From CAVRTM01 sp963696105 (GTDB lineage: Bacteria > Actinomycetota > Actinomycetes > Actinomycetales > Dermatophilaceae), in the NCBI GenBank assembly GCA_963696105.1, contig CAVOIP010000001.1:410077-474076 (forward strand): a stretch of DNA of 64,000 nt. Reading direction: 5' to 3'. This document shows, in pieces, positions 17,395-26,152 of the stretch (its first letter is position 1; the number at the start of each line of letters is the position of its first letter). Both the position numbers and the translations under genes were made by a program. The notes beneath the pieces are model-generated. The model had not been told where the DNA came from, ran no database searches, and saw only the letters and a list, made by a program, of their open reading frames with translations.

Positions 17395-17685
17395 GGTCGA
17401 CGCTCCTTCTCGGCGGCTGCGGCTGCGATGCGACGGCCAGGCCGGCACCGCCTGTGACGTGGGCGGCACCGCGCGGGTCGGGTCCGGACCCGTACGGCTG
17501 CGAGGTCGGCTACCTCCTACCCCCGAAGTCGGCAGGCAATCCCGCCGCGCCGCCTTTCGCGCCGAGGCCGCGCGCCCGGGACCGGGAAGCCGTGCGTGTA
17601 AGCCGTGCGCGGGAGGCAGTGGGAACCGGAACGACGGGCACAGCGGCACCGCGCCCGCTACCGTGAAGGCGGCCTGAGAAGAGGG

Positions 17686-18431
17686 GTGCCCGTGTTCGGT
17701 CTGCCGGAGGGTGTGGTGGCCTGCCTGTTCGACCTCGACGGCGTCCTGACCGACACCGCCCGGCTCCACACCACGGCGTGGGCCGAGATGTTCGACGGCT
17801 ACCTGCGCGAGCGAGCCGCCCGGACGGGACGAGCCGTTCGTCGCCGTTCGACCCCACCCGGGACTACCAGGAGTACGTCGACGGCAGGCCCCGCGAGGAC
17901 GGGGTGCGCTCGTTCCTGGAGAGCAGGTCCATCGACCTGCCCGAGGGGGAGCCCGGCGACGAGCCCGACGCCGAGACGGTCGCCGGCCTGGGCAACCGCA
18001 AGAACGCAGCTGTTCCTGCGCTCGGTGCACGAGGGCGGCGTCACCGTGTTCGAGGGCTCGCGTCGGTACGTGAACGCGGTGAGCGACGCCGGGCTCGCGG
18101 TCGCGGTGGTGTCCTCCAGCGCGAACACGCAGGAGGTGCTCGAGGTCACGGGCCTGGACACCTACGTGCACCAGCGGGTGGACGGCGTGACGATCCGGGA
18201 GGAGCACCTCGCCGGCAAGCCGGCCCCTGACTCCTTCCTGCGCGGCGCCGAGCGGCTCGGCGTGGCGCCGGGCCGGGCCGCGGTCTTCGAGGACGCGGTG
18301 TCCGGCGTCGACCGCCGGCCGGGCGGGCGCCTTCGGGATCGTCGTCGGTGTCGACCGGGTCGGGCACGCGGAGGCGCTGCGCCGCCACGGTGCCGACGTC
18401 GTCGTCGAGGACCTGGCAGGAGCTGCTGTGA
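17686..18431 (+). pseudogene. pgmB: Beta-phosphoglucomutase (HAD superfamily), frameshifted
   Basis: The product, read across frames, has the HAD motif I CLFDLDGVLTDTARLH, a cap domain, motif II VVSSSANTQEVL, motif III Lys in EEHLAGKPAPDSFL and motif IV VFEDAVSGV. This set identifies beta-phosphoglucomutase, which turns beta-glucose 1-phosphate into glucose 6-phosphate. At least five single-base insertions break it (about 17830, 17843, 18006, 18313, 18413); between them the protein matches the family closely, so sequence error is likely. It lies directly before a GH65 phosphorylase, the usual pairing: the phosphorylase yields beta-glucose 1-phosphate. Confidence 0.8.
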
Positions 18432-18438
18432 GCCACCG

Positions 18439-20816
18439 GTGATCAGTGAGGAAGCGTTCCCCGTCGAGCCGTGGCACGTCCGCGAGACCCGTCTGGACCT
18501 CGAGCTGCTGGCCCAGAGCGAGTCCTTGTTCGCCCTCTCCAACGGCCACATCGGCCTGCGCGGCAACCTCGACGAGGGTGAGCCGTACGGGCTCCCGGCA
18601 CCTACCTGGGCTCCTTCTACGAGACGCGGCCGCTGCCGTACGCCGAGGCGGGCTACGGCTACCCGGAGGACGGCCAGACGCTGGTCGACGTCACCAACGG
18701 CAAGGTGATGCGGCTGCTCGTCGACGACGAGCCCTTCGACGTCCGGTACGGCGAGGTGCTCGACCACGAGCGGGTGCTCGACCTGCGCGCCGGGCACCCT
18801 CGGTGCGGCAGGCGCACTGGCGCTCGCCGGCCGGCAAGGAGGTGAAGGTCACCTCGACCCGGCTCGTGTCGTTCGCCCATCGCGGGGTGGCCGCGACTGG
18901 AGTACGTCGTGGAGGCGCGTCGACCAGTTCACCCGGGTCACGGTGCAGTCCGAGCTGGTCGCCAACGAGGACCAGCCGGTGTCCTCCGAGGACCCCCGCG
19001 TCTCGGCGGCGCTGTACCAGCCGCTGGAGGCGGTGCATGCACGAGCACGCCGAGCGCAGCGCGCTGTTGCTGCACCGGACGAGGTCCAGCGGGCTGCTCC
19101 TGGCCGCCGGCATGGACCACGAGGTGGAGGTCCCCGGCCGGGTCGAGGTCGGCACCGACGCCACGGACGACTGGGCCCGCACCACCGTGATCTGCGGGCT
19201 GCGACCCGGACAGCGCCTGCGCATCGTGAAGTACATGTCCTACGGCTGGTCCGCCCTGCGCTCCCGACCCGCGCTACGCGACCAGGTCGCGGCGGCGCTG
19301 GCCAGTGCGCGGTACAGCGGCTGGCAGGGCCTGCTGGACGGGCAGCGGCAGTATCTCGACGACTTCTGGGACAGCGCCGACGTCGAGGTCGAGGGCGACG
19401 CGGACCTGCAGCAGGCGGTGCGGTTCGGGTTGTTCCACGTCCTGCAGGCCAGCGCCCGGGCGGAGCGCCGCGCGATCGCCGGCAAGGGCCTGACCGGATC
19501 CGGCTACGACGGCCATGCGTTCTGGGACACCGAGGGCTTCGTCCTGCCGGTGCTGACCTACACCGTCCCGCGGGCCGCGGCGGACGCGTTGCGCTGGAGG
19601 GCCTCCACGCTCGACCTGGCCCGTGACCGCGCGGCGCAGCTCGGGCTGCAGGGGGCGACGTTCCCCTGGCGCACCATCCGCGGACAGGAGTGCTCGGCGT
19701 ACTGGCCGGCCGGAACGGCCGCCTGGCACGTCAACGCCGACGTCGCGGCGGCCTTCGAGCGCTACCGCGTGGTGACCGGGGGACGAGTCGCTCGAGGCGC
19801 GAGTGCGGCCTGGCGGTGCTGGTCGGAGACGGCGCGGCTCTGGCTGTCCCTCGGCCACCACGACCGCCACGGGGTCTGGCACGTCGACGGGGTCACCGGG
19901 CCGGACGAGTACACGGCCGTGGTCCGCGACAACGTCTTCACCAACCTGATGGCCGCCCACAACCTGCGCAGCGCAGCCGATGCGTGCGCCCGGAGCCCGG
20001 AGGTCGGCCACCGACCTGGGCGTGACGACGGAGGAGACGGCCGCCTGGCGTGACGCCGCGGCGACGTGCACCTGCCCTACGACGAGGAGCTCGGGCGTGC
20101 ACGAGCAGTGCGAGGGTTTCACGACCTTCAGCGAGTGGGACTTCGCGGCCAGCGAGGGGCACTACCCGTTGCTGCTGCACGCGCCGTACGTCCGGCTGTA
20201 TCCCGCCCAGGTGGTCAAGCAGGCCGACCTGGTGCTCGCGATGCAGTGGCAGGGCCACGTGTTCACCGCCGAGCAGAAGGCACGCAACGTCGAGCTACTA
20301 CGAGTCGCGGACCGTGCGCGACTCCTCGCTCTCGGCGTGCACCCAGGCGGTGATGTGCGCCGAGGTGGGGCACCTGCGAGCTGGCCTACGAGTACGCCTA
20401 CGAGGCCGCGCTGATCGACCTGCGCGACCTGCACCACAACACCCGCGACGGGCTGCACATGGCAGCGCTGGCCGGCTCGTGGATCGCCCTGGTCGCGGGT
20501 TTCGGCGGCCTGCGTGACGATGAGGGCGTGCTGTCGCTGGACCCCATGCTGCCCGAGGCGATCCGGCGGCTGCGCTTCCGCCTGGTGCTGGCGTGACGTG
20601 CGGCTGCTCGTCGACGTCGACCATCGGCGCGTGACCTACACCATCCGGGACGGCTCCGACGCGCGGCTGGTCCTGCGGCACGCGGGGGAGCCGGTCGTGG
20701 TCACGGCCGACCGGCCGTTGACCGTTCCGCTGGGGCGCCGTACGCCCAGCACGCCGCCGCCCACCCAGCCGGCCGGACGTGCTCCGGTCCCGCGCGCGAC
20801 CACCGGCCGCGACTGA
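18439..20816 (+). pseudogene. Glycoside hydrolase family 65 disaccharide phosphorylase, multiply frameshifted
   Basis: Fragments in all three frames join into a ~780-residue GH65 enzyme. The N-terminal domain starts EEAFPVEPWHVRETRLDLE and SNGHIGLRGNLDE; the catalytic (alpha/alpha)6 barrel has YDGHAFWDTEGFVLPVL and VTGPDEYTAVVRDN, whose Glu in GPDEY is the general acid; a C-terminal beta domain ends in RLLVDVDHRRVTYTI. GH65 members phosphorolyse trehalose, maltose, kojibiose or nigerose to beta-glucose 1-phosphate and glucose. The exact sugar is not determinable. More than ten single-base indels, mostly insertions, interrupt it (for example near 18600, 18805, 20030, 20295, 20370), yet catalytic segments are intact. 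Together with pgmB it forms a disaccharide phosphorolysis unit. Confidence 0.8.
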
Positions 20817-20927
20817 GGGGCTCGACGGGAGCCGATCCGCCCTCCAGGGCCGCCCCGGGACCATCGGCCCGTCCGGCGTCCGCCCCCGCAGGGCTAGCGT
20901 GAGGGAGCGCCTGAGGAGGTGGGGTCC

Positions 20928-20975
20928 GTGCCAGCGACCATGAAGACCCCGATACGACGAGGCGAACGGCCATGA
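20928..20975 (+). CDS. Possible 15-residue leader peptide coupled to hibernation factor gene
   Basis: A strong Shine-Dalgarno (TGAGGAGGT, about 20912-20920) precedes GTG 20928, which opens a 15-codon ORF (VPATMKTPIRRGERP) whose TGA overlaps the ATG of the downstream hibernation factor gene as ATGA. The hibernation gene itself has only a weak GAGG before its start. The layout suggests that translation of this leader controls or delivers ribosomes to the main gene. It could also be coincidence in G-rich sequence. Confidence 0.45.
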   Translation: MPATMKTPIRRGERP

Positions 20976-21824
20976 GCAGCAAGCGCACCCGCCGTGCGCC
21001 GGCTCCCGAGGTGCAGGTGACCGTGCGTGGTGGCGAGGTCCCGGTGGACAGCCGCGACTACGCCGCGGACAAGATCGGTCACGTCGCGGACTACTCGACC
21101 CGGCCCGTTCTCTACGCCCACGTGGTGCTGGAGGTCGTGGGGGACCCGGCCCGGACGCGTCCCGCACTGGCCGAGGCGACGCTGGACGTGAACGGCGCGC
21201 CGCTGCGCGCCCACGTCGCGGCGGCCGACACCCATGAGGCCGTGGACCTGTTGGAGGGGCGCCTCCGGCGACAGCTGATGCAGCTCGAGGGGCGGGTGCA
21301 GAACCGGCACCACCGCACCGGCGTGGCCGGCGATCACGAGTGGCGCCACGGTGACCTTCCGCAGGGGCGGCCGGAGTACCGCGACCGGCCCGTCGAGGAG
21401 CGGACCGTCGTGAGGCACAAGATGCTGGCGCTGGAGGCCACCACCCCCGACGAGGCGGTCGCTGACATGGAGCAGGTCGGGCACGACTTCTTCCTGTTCA
21501 CGGACCGCTCCAGCGGGCAGGACGCGGTGGTCTACCGGTTGCCCGCCGGTGGTTACGGCGGACAGACGGCAGACGGCGCACGCCTGCACCTGGAGACGTC
21601 GCACCGCGGGGACGTCAAACCCGGGGACGTCGCCCGCGGGGACGCCGCAGGCGCGCCTGCCCGAGGGGGCGAGAGCGGCGGCGCCGATGACGGAGGCGCA
21701 GGCGGTGGAGCACCTCGACCTGGCGGGCGCCCCCTTCGTCTTCCACCTCGACCCCGGCACGGGGCGGGGCCGCGTCCTCTACCGACGCTACGACGGCCAC
21801 TACGGGCTCATCACCGCCGGCTGA
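20972..21824 (+). CDS. Ribosome hibernation promotion factor-like protein, two C-terminal domains (one frameshift)
   Basis: The N-terminal half is a RaiA/HPF (S30AE) domain (VPVDSRDYAADKIGHVADYS), which binds the 30S subunit. It is followed by two copies of the S30AE C-terminal dimerisation domain: VVRHKMLALEATTPDEAVAD...DFFLFTDRSSGQDAVVYR and, after a linker, MTEAQAVEHLDLAGAPFVF...VLYRRYDGHYGLITAG. The second copy is in a different frame, so one base has been gained or lost in the linker between about 21610 and 21690. If that base is an error, the protein is about 283 residues. Duplicated C-terminal domains occur in some actinobacterial homologues. Without the correction, the frame runs on into the next gene. 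Confidence 0.75.
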
Positions 21825-21946
21825 GCACGCGCCGCACGGGTGGCGCTGCACCCCGGTGTCGGTGCTACGGCGTGTCTGGACGTGCGAGGTCGAGGGCGTC
21901 CCCGCATGCTGGGACGGACCTGTCCGATCCGGCCCGAGGAGCTCCC

Positions 21947-22381
21947 TTGACCAGCACCACACGCACGTCCACTCCCACGACCACCCGCCGACGAGCCCGG
22001 AACCCCTTGTACAACGCCGTGATCGGCCTCACCGCGCTGGCCGTGCTGTTGCAGGGACTGTGGGCAGGTCTCTTCCTCCGGGACGACGGGCACGCGTCCG
22101 GCGCCGAGAGCTGGGTCGACGTGCACGCCCGTGGCGGCGACATCGCGATCCTGCTGGCGGCCGTGGCCACGGTCGTGGCGTTCTGGAAGCTGCGGAGCCG
22201 CCGCGACCTGTGGGCCGGGAGCGCAGCGTTGACGGTGCTGCTCGTCCTCGAGGCCTACCTCGGCGGCCTGATCCGGGACGAGCACGTGGACTCCCTGACC
22301 GCGGTGCACGTGCCGCTGGCCATGGCGATCATGGGACTGGTCGTCTGGCTGCCGGTGCGAGCCACCCACCGCCAGGAGTGA
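21947..22381 (+). CDS. Four-helix membrane protein, 144 residues
   Basis: TTG 21947 is the likely start, seven bases after GAGGAG. A polar Thr-rich N-terminus (TSTTRTSTPTTTRRRARN) precedes four hydrophobic helices, with a conserved-looking HARGGD between helices 1 and 2 and RDEHVDSLTAVHVPLAMAIM before the last. It resembles uncharacterised actinobacterial four-helix proteins that sit near cytochrome or stress genes. The function is unknown. Confidence 0.6.
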   Translation: MTSTTRTSTPTTTRRRARNPLYNAVIGLTALAVLLQGLWAGLFLRDDGHASGAESWVDVHARGGDIAILLAAVATVVAFWKLRSRRDLWAGSAALTVLLVLEAYLGGLIRDEHVDSLTAVHVPLAMAIMGLVVWLPVRATHRQE

Positions 22382-22392
22382 TGGGCGCCGTC

Positions 22393-22800
22393 TCAGGGCA
22401 ACGGAATGCGCAGCACCTGGCCGCCCCGGCGCAGATGCTGCAGGTGCTCACGTACGCCGAGCGGCCCTGCACCGCAACGCCGTAGGGCGACGGCAGGTTG
22501 CCGGCGATGGCCGTCGGCTTCCCACCTGTGTGCGACACCTTCACCAGTGACCCCTTGGGGCCCTTGAGCAAGCCGTTCGTCGCGATCTGCACGGCGTAGA
22601 GCGAGCCGTCCCGGCCGAAGGCGAGGTCGGTGACGTTGGTGATTCCCTTGGCGTACGCCACCGGCTTCGTTCCGGCCCGCACGGTCCAGATCGTGGCCCT
22701 ACGACGGGGAACGTGCGTCACGGCGGTCAGCGCGCCGCTGGTGCCGAAGCAGCGTCGGGCCTTCGGGTCCTCCGGGTCGGGGATGCACGGCGTACGGCCG
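22393..22800 (-). pseudogene. ScyD/ScyE-like beta-propeller protein, C-terminal remnant
   Basis: On the minus strand the frame reads PDPEDPKARRCFGTSGALTA, then TIWTVRAGTKPVAYAKGITN and VTDLAFGRDGSLYAVQIATN to SPYGVAVQGRSAYVSTCSIC and a TGA at 22393. This matches the last third of exported ScyD/ScyE-type propeller proteins. The N-terminal two thirds and signal peptide are absent; homology stops near 22800, only about 28 bases before the site-2 protease stop. A small frameshift lies near the C-terminus. I read it as a deletion remnant. Confidence 0.6.
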
Positions 22801-22827
22801 CCCTAGCCCGCCGCCGTGGTGCCCACC

Positions 22828-23982
22828 TCATGCCCGAGCCCTGGTGGGCTGGCTCGAGGAGGCGCTGCGCAGCGTCCCGTTCTCGACGGCGCGGCTGACG
22901 TCCGTGGGGGAGACCACGCCCACGAGGCGACCGTCCTCGAGCACCAGGGCGCGGCCGTCCGGGCTCGCATTCAGGCGCGGGATCAGCTCCGGCAGAGGCG
23001 TATCCGCCGTGGTGACCGGCACCTCGTCGATGGGACAGGCGATCTCACGAGCGGTGGTCAGCGCCCGCCGGCCGGCGGGAACGGCTTTCAGTCGGCGGAG
23101 CGTGACCAGACCGACGAGGTGTCCGCCGGCCAGCAGCGGGAACGTGGAGTGACGTCGCTGGAACAGGTACCCGTCGATGAGCTCCTGCACGGTGATGTCC
23201 GCCGGCGCGGTGTCGGGGTGCGGGGACATCACGTCGCCCACCCGCACCGACGTCAACCGGTCCTCGAGCAGGGCCTGCTGCTCCTCGGCCGTGGCCGCGC
23301 CGGCCAGGAACCAGCCGATGAAGCCCAGCCACAGCAGCGAGATCCCGCCGGTCCGGAGGAACCCATAGAGGCCGAGGACAACCAGGAAGATCCCCAGCAT
23401 CCGTCCCGCCCGGGCCGCAGTGACCGTCGCCCACAACGGGTCGCCGCGCCAGTGCCACAGCGCTGCCCGCAGCATCCGCCCACCGTCCAGCGGCGCGGCC
23501 GGGATCGCGTTGAACACCGCCAGCAGCACGTTGACGCCGGCCAGCCAGACGCACGCGCCGACCAGGGGACCCGTGAGACCGGCGGTGCCGAGACCCGCCG
23601 CAAGGAGCCCGTACCCAGCACCGAGCAGCAGGCTCACCAAGGGCCCCACGCCGGCCACCCGCAGCTCGACCCCCGGAGCGGCCGCCTTGCCGTGCAGCTG
23701 GGCGACGCCGCCGAACAGCCAGAGCGTGATGCTGTCGACCTCGATGCCGTTGCGCCGGGCCACCGCGGCGTGCGAGGCCTCGTGCGCGAGCAGACCGAGC
23801 AGGAAGAGAACGGCCCCGCCGAGCCCGGCCACCAGCAGCTCCCACCCCGGGGAGCGGGGGTACTGCGTCGGGAAGGTGGCCGTGGACAGGCTCCACGCGA
23901 TGAGCGCGAAGATCAGCAGCAGACTCCAATGTACCTGGACCTGCACGCCCGCCAGCCGGCCGATCCGTACGGTTCCTCTCAC
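22828..23982 (-). CDS. Site-2 protease family metalloprotease with CBS domains
   Basis: 384-residue polytopic protein. The zinc motif is HEASH in LGLLAHEASHAAVARR, and the second catalytic element is NAIPAAPLDGGRMLRAALW (the Asp of LDG). Two CBS modules fill the C-terminal third: VMSPHPDTAPADITVQEL and VPVTTADTPLPELIPRL. Proteins of this type cleave membrane-embedded substrates such as anti-sigma factors, with CBS domains sensing nucleotides. GTG 23982 is taken as start since homology begins at VRIGRLAGVQVQVHWSLLL; no strong Shine-Dalgarno is visible. The natural substrate is not identifiable. Confidence 0.85.
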   Translation of the reverse strand: MRGTVRIGRLAGVQVQVHWSLLLIFALIAWSLSTATFPTQYPRSPGWELLVAGLGGAVLFLLGLLAHEASHAAVARRNGIEVDSITLWLFGGVAQLHGKAAAPGVELRVAGVGPLVSLLLGAGYGLLAAGLGTAGLTGPLVGACVWLAGVNVLLAVFNAIPAAPLDGGRMLRAALWHWRGDPLWATVTAARAGRMLGIFLVVLGLYGFLRTGGISLLWLGFIGWFLAGAATAEEQQALLEDRLTSVRVGDVMSPHPDTAPADITVQELIDGYLFQRRHSTFPLLAGGHLVGLVTLRRLKAVPAGRRALTTAREIACPIDEVPVTTADTPLPELIPRLNASPDGRALVLEDGRLVGVVSPTDVSRAVENGTLRSASSSQPTRARA

Positions 23983-24187
23983 GCGTGCGACGATTCCCGA
24001 CGCGGACCGCCCGCGGCAGGGCCAGAAGGCCTGCCCCCTGCGGTCGGCGAGGCGGCGCGTGGGACCGCCTGTGCGTCGGCACCGGTCGTGCGGGCGGGCA
24101 CCACCACGACCCTCACCCCTGCGGCCATGACGAGCGGTACGTCGACGCGTGGCCCGTGCCCGCCGTCTGCCGCGGCCTCGCACCCGC

Positions 24188-24670
24188 TCAGGGGGCGCGC
24201 AGAGCGGACGGCGGCACGGGGTCGTGCCCGCCCACCGCCCATGGGTGGCAGCGCACCAGGCGCCGGGTCGCGAGCCAGCCCCCACGGCGCAGGCCCAGCT
24301 CCTCCAGCGCGGTCGCGGCGTAGGTCGAGCACCCCGGTGTGAAGCGGCAGCACGGAGAAAGCGAAGGACCGATCTCGTGCTGGTAGATGGTGATCGCCTC
24401 GAGCGCGGCCCGCAGCAGCCGGTCCCGCACCCGGTCCGCACCCTTGCGCGGTCCGGCCGCGCGCGCCGACCGCCGGACCAGCGACGGAGCCATGAGGGCG
24501 GACCGCGGACCGCAGCCGAGGACCTGCACCGCGCAGCAGCCCGTCTCGACGAGGCAGACCTGGCGCCGGCAACCACACCCCCGTCGGACGGATGTCAGCG
24601 GCTCGCCTGTGGCGCCGTACGGCGTGCAGCTCCCCGTCCGGCGCCACCGCCAGCCGCGGGCCCGCACCAT
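24188..24670 (-). CDS. yidD: YidD membrane-insertion efficiency factor with Cys-rich N-terminal extension
   Basis: The C-terminal ~85 residues are YidD: LLRAALEAITIYQHEIGPSL followed by CCRFTPGCSTYAATALEELG and CHPWAVGGHDPVP. YidD helps YidC insert inner-membrane proteins. The ORF from ATG 24670 adds about 60 residues containing a cysteine cluster (CGCRRQVCLVETGCCAVQVLGCG). If translation starts at ATG 24493 the product is a conventional 101-residue YidD. I keep the long form because the extension looks conserved in composition and continuous in frame, but the start is uncertain. Confidence 0.7.
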   Translation of the reverse strand: MVRARGWRWRRTGSCTPYGATGEPLTSVRRGCGCRRQVCLVETGCCAVQVLGCGPRSALMAPSLVRRSARAAGPRKGADRVRDRLLRAALEAITIYQHEIGPSLSPCCRFTPGCSTYAATALEELGLRRGGWLATRRLVRCHPWAVGGHDPVPPSALRAP

Positions 24671-24692
24671 GCCGTCACCGTAGCCGCCGCCC

Positions 24693-24740
24693 GGCTCCCG
24701 GCGGCAGTGCCGAAAGCGGGGGGCCCGGGCGCCGGGAGCC
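24693..24740. terminator. Possible hairpin terminator after the AGE epimerase gene
   Basis: GGCTCCCGGCG (24693-24703) pairs with CGCCGGGAGCC (24730-24740), a perfect 11-bp stem with a 26-base loop, just downstream of the minus-strand AGE gene. There is no T-run, so it is only a candidate. Confidence 0.35.
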
Positions 24741-24760
24741 CGTCACGTCGTGACCGACGC

Positions 24761-25984
24761 TCAGTGGTCGAGCCGCCCACCGGCCAGGGCCGTGGCGAAG
24801 GACGGCGCGGCCGGGAGCCGCGGCACGAGGGTGGCCTGCAGCGCGTGGTAGGTGTCCGGCTTGCCCGACCACACCGTCGAGGACGGCTGGTTGTCGCCGT
24901 CGAGCTCGTGCCACCACGAGCCGCCGTCACGGTCGCGGAGGTCGAGATCGATGTGGTCCCACCACGTCTCGTACCACGATGCGTACGACGGGTCACCGGT
25001 GACGGCGTGGAGCACGGCAGCGGTGGCCGTGGCTTCGGCGGCCACCCAGTGCATCCGGTGGCGCACGACCGGCGTGCCGTCCCAGTCCGTGGTGTAGACG
25101 AAACCGGGCCTGCCGTCGACCGCCCAACCGTCCGCAACGGCGCGCTCGAAGAGCGAGCACGCCGACGGCAGCAACGAGTCCGGGGCCTCGTCGCCGAGTG
25201 CCGCCCGCAGGTTCAGCGCCAGCCGCGCCCACTCCATCGCGTGACCGACCGTCGCGCCGTACGGTCGGAACCGGTCGCGCGGCTTGTCGTCGTTGTAGCC
25301 CGGCTGGGGGTGCCAGCCCTCGTCGTAGTGCTCGGGGATCCGCCAGGAGGAGTCGCGGGCGAAGCCGAGCACCCGCTCGGTGATGCGCAGCGCGCGGGCC
25401 CGCCACAGCGGGTCGCCGGTGACGTCGCTGGCGGCCAGGAACGCCTCGACGGTGTGCATGTTGGCGTTGACGCCGCGGTAGGGCTCCACCGTGGTGAAGG
25501 CCTCGTCGCACCGGTCGACGACCATGCCGTCCCCCTCGGACCACAGGCGCTGGTCCATCAGGGTGAGCGCATCCTCGAGGAGGCGACGGCCCTGGGGGTG
25601 ACCGGCCGCGGTGGCGCTGGAGGCAGCGAGGACGACGAAGGCGTGCCCGTAGGTCTCCTTGCCGGGATCGGTCACCCCGTCCTCGCCCACGGCGGCGAAC
25701 CAGCCGCCGTGGGCGAGGTCCCGCAGTCGCCCCTGCAGCGCCTGCACGCCGTGGTCGACGAGCGGCCCGCACCCCGGCCGGCCCAGAAGCTGCCCCAGCG
25801 CGAACACGTGCGTCATCCGGCAGGTGACCCACAGCTCGACCGGCTGGTCCAGCAACGGGCGACCGCGCTCGTCCAGCCACGCGAAGCCCCCGGAGGGGTG
25901 GCGCGCCGCGCGGCTGAACTCCAGCAAGCGGTCCGTCTCACCCTCCAGCCAGCGCCGGTGGGCGGGATCCGTCAGCCAGGTCAT
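24761..25984 (-). CDS. AGE family epimerase/isomerase (mannose isomerase-like)
   Basis: 407 residues with an (alpha/alpha)6-barrel pattern. Family signatures include WVTCRMTHVFALGQ near residue 50, GHAFVVLAASSATAAG, NANMHTVEAFLAASDVTG and EHYDEGWHPQPGYN with the catalytic His pair typical of N-acylglucosamine 2-epimerase and YihS/mannose isomerase. A cytoplasmic mannose-to-fructose isomerase is the best guess because the adjacent gene encodes beta-mannosidase. ATG 25984 follows AAGGAGGACCCC. Confidence 0.82.
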   Translation of the reverse strand: MTWLTDPAHRRWLEGETDRLLEFSRAARHPSGGFAWLDERGRPLLDQPVELWVTCRMTHVFALGQLLGRPGCGPLVDHGVQALQGRLRDLAHGGWFAAVGEDGVTDPGKETYGHAFVVLAASSATAAGHPQGRRLLEDALTLMDQRLWSEGDGMVVDRCDEAFTTVEPYRGVNANMHTVEAFLAASDVTGDPLWRARALRITERVLGFARDSSWRIPEHYDEGWHPQPGYNDDKPRDRFRPYGATVGHAMEWARLALNLRAALGDEAPDSLLPSACSLFERAVADGWAVDGRPGFVYTTDWDGTPVVRHRMHWVAAEATATAAVLHAVTGDPSYASWYETWWDHIDLDLRDRDGGSWWHELDGDNQPSSTVWSGKPDTYHALQATLVPRLPAAPSFATALAGGRLDH

Positions 25985-26021
25985 GGGGTCCTCCTTGGTC
26001 GTGCTCGTCGGTCGTCCGGGC

Positions 26022-26150
26022 TCATCGGGTGGCCGGAGCCCTGTTCACGCGCTGCGCGTGGGCCTTCAGCACCGAGGTGGTGCTGGTGCTGGAGTAGACC
26101 ACGCGGTAGCCCTCTCCGTCGCCGTACCGGCCGCCGTTGTCGGTGCAGGC
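26022..26150 (-). pseudogene. Unassigned C-terminal coding remnant
   Basis: Between the beta-mannosidase stop and the AGE gene, the minus strand carries an open stretch ending in a stop at 26022 that reads CTDNGGRYGDGEGYRVVYSS then TSTTSVLKAHAQRVNRAPATR. It has coding-like composition but no start. It may be the end of an otherwise lost gene. I cannot name the family. Confidence 0.3.
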
Positions 26151-26152
26151 CG

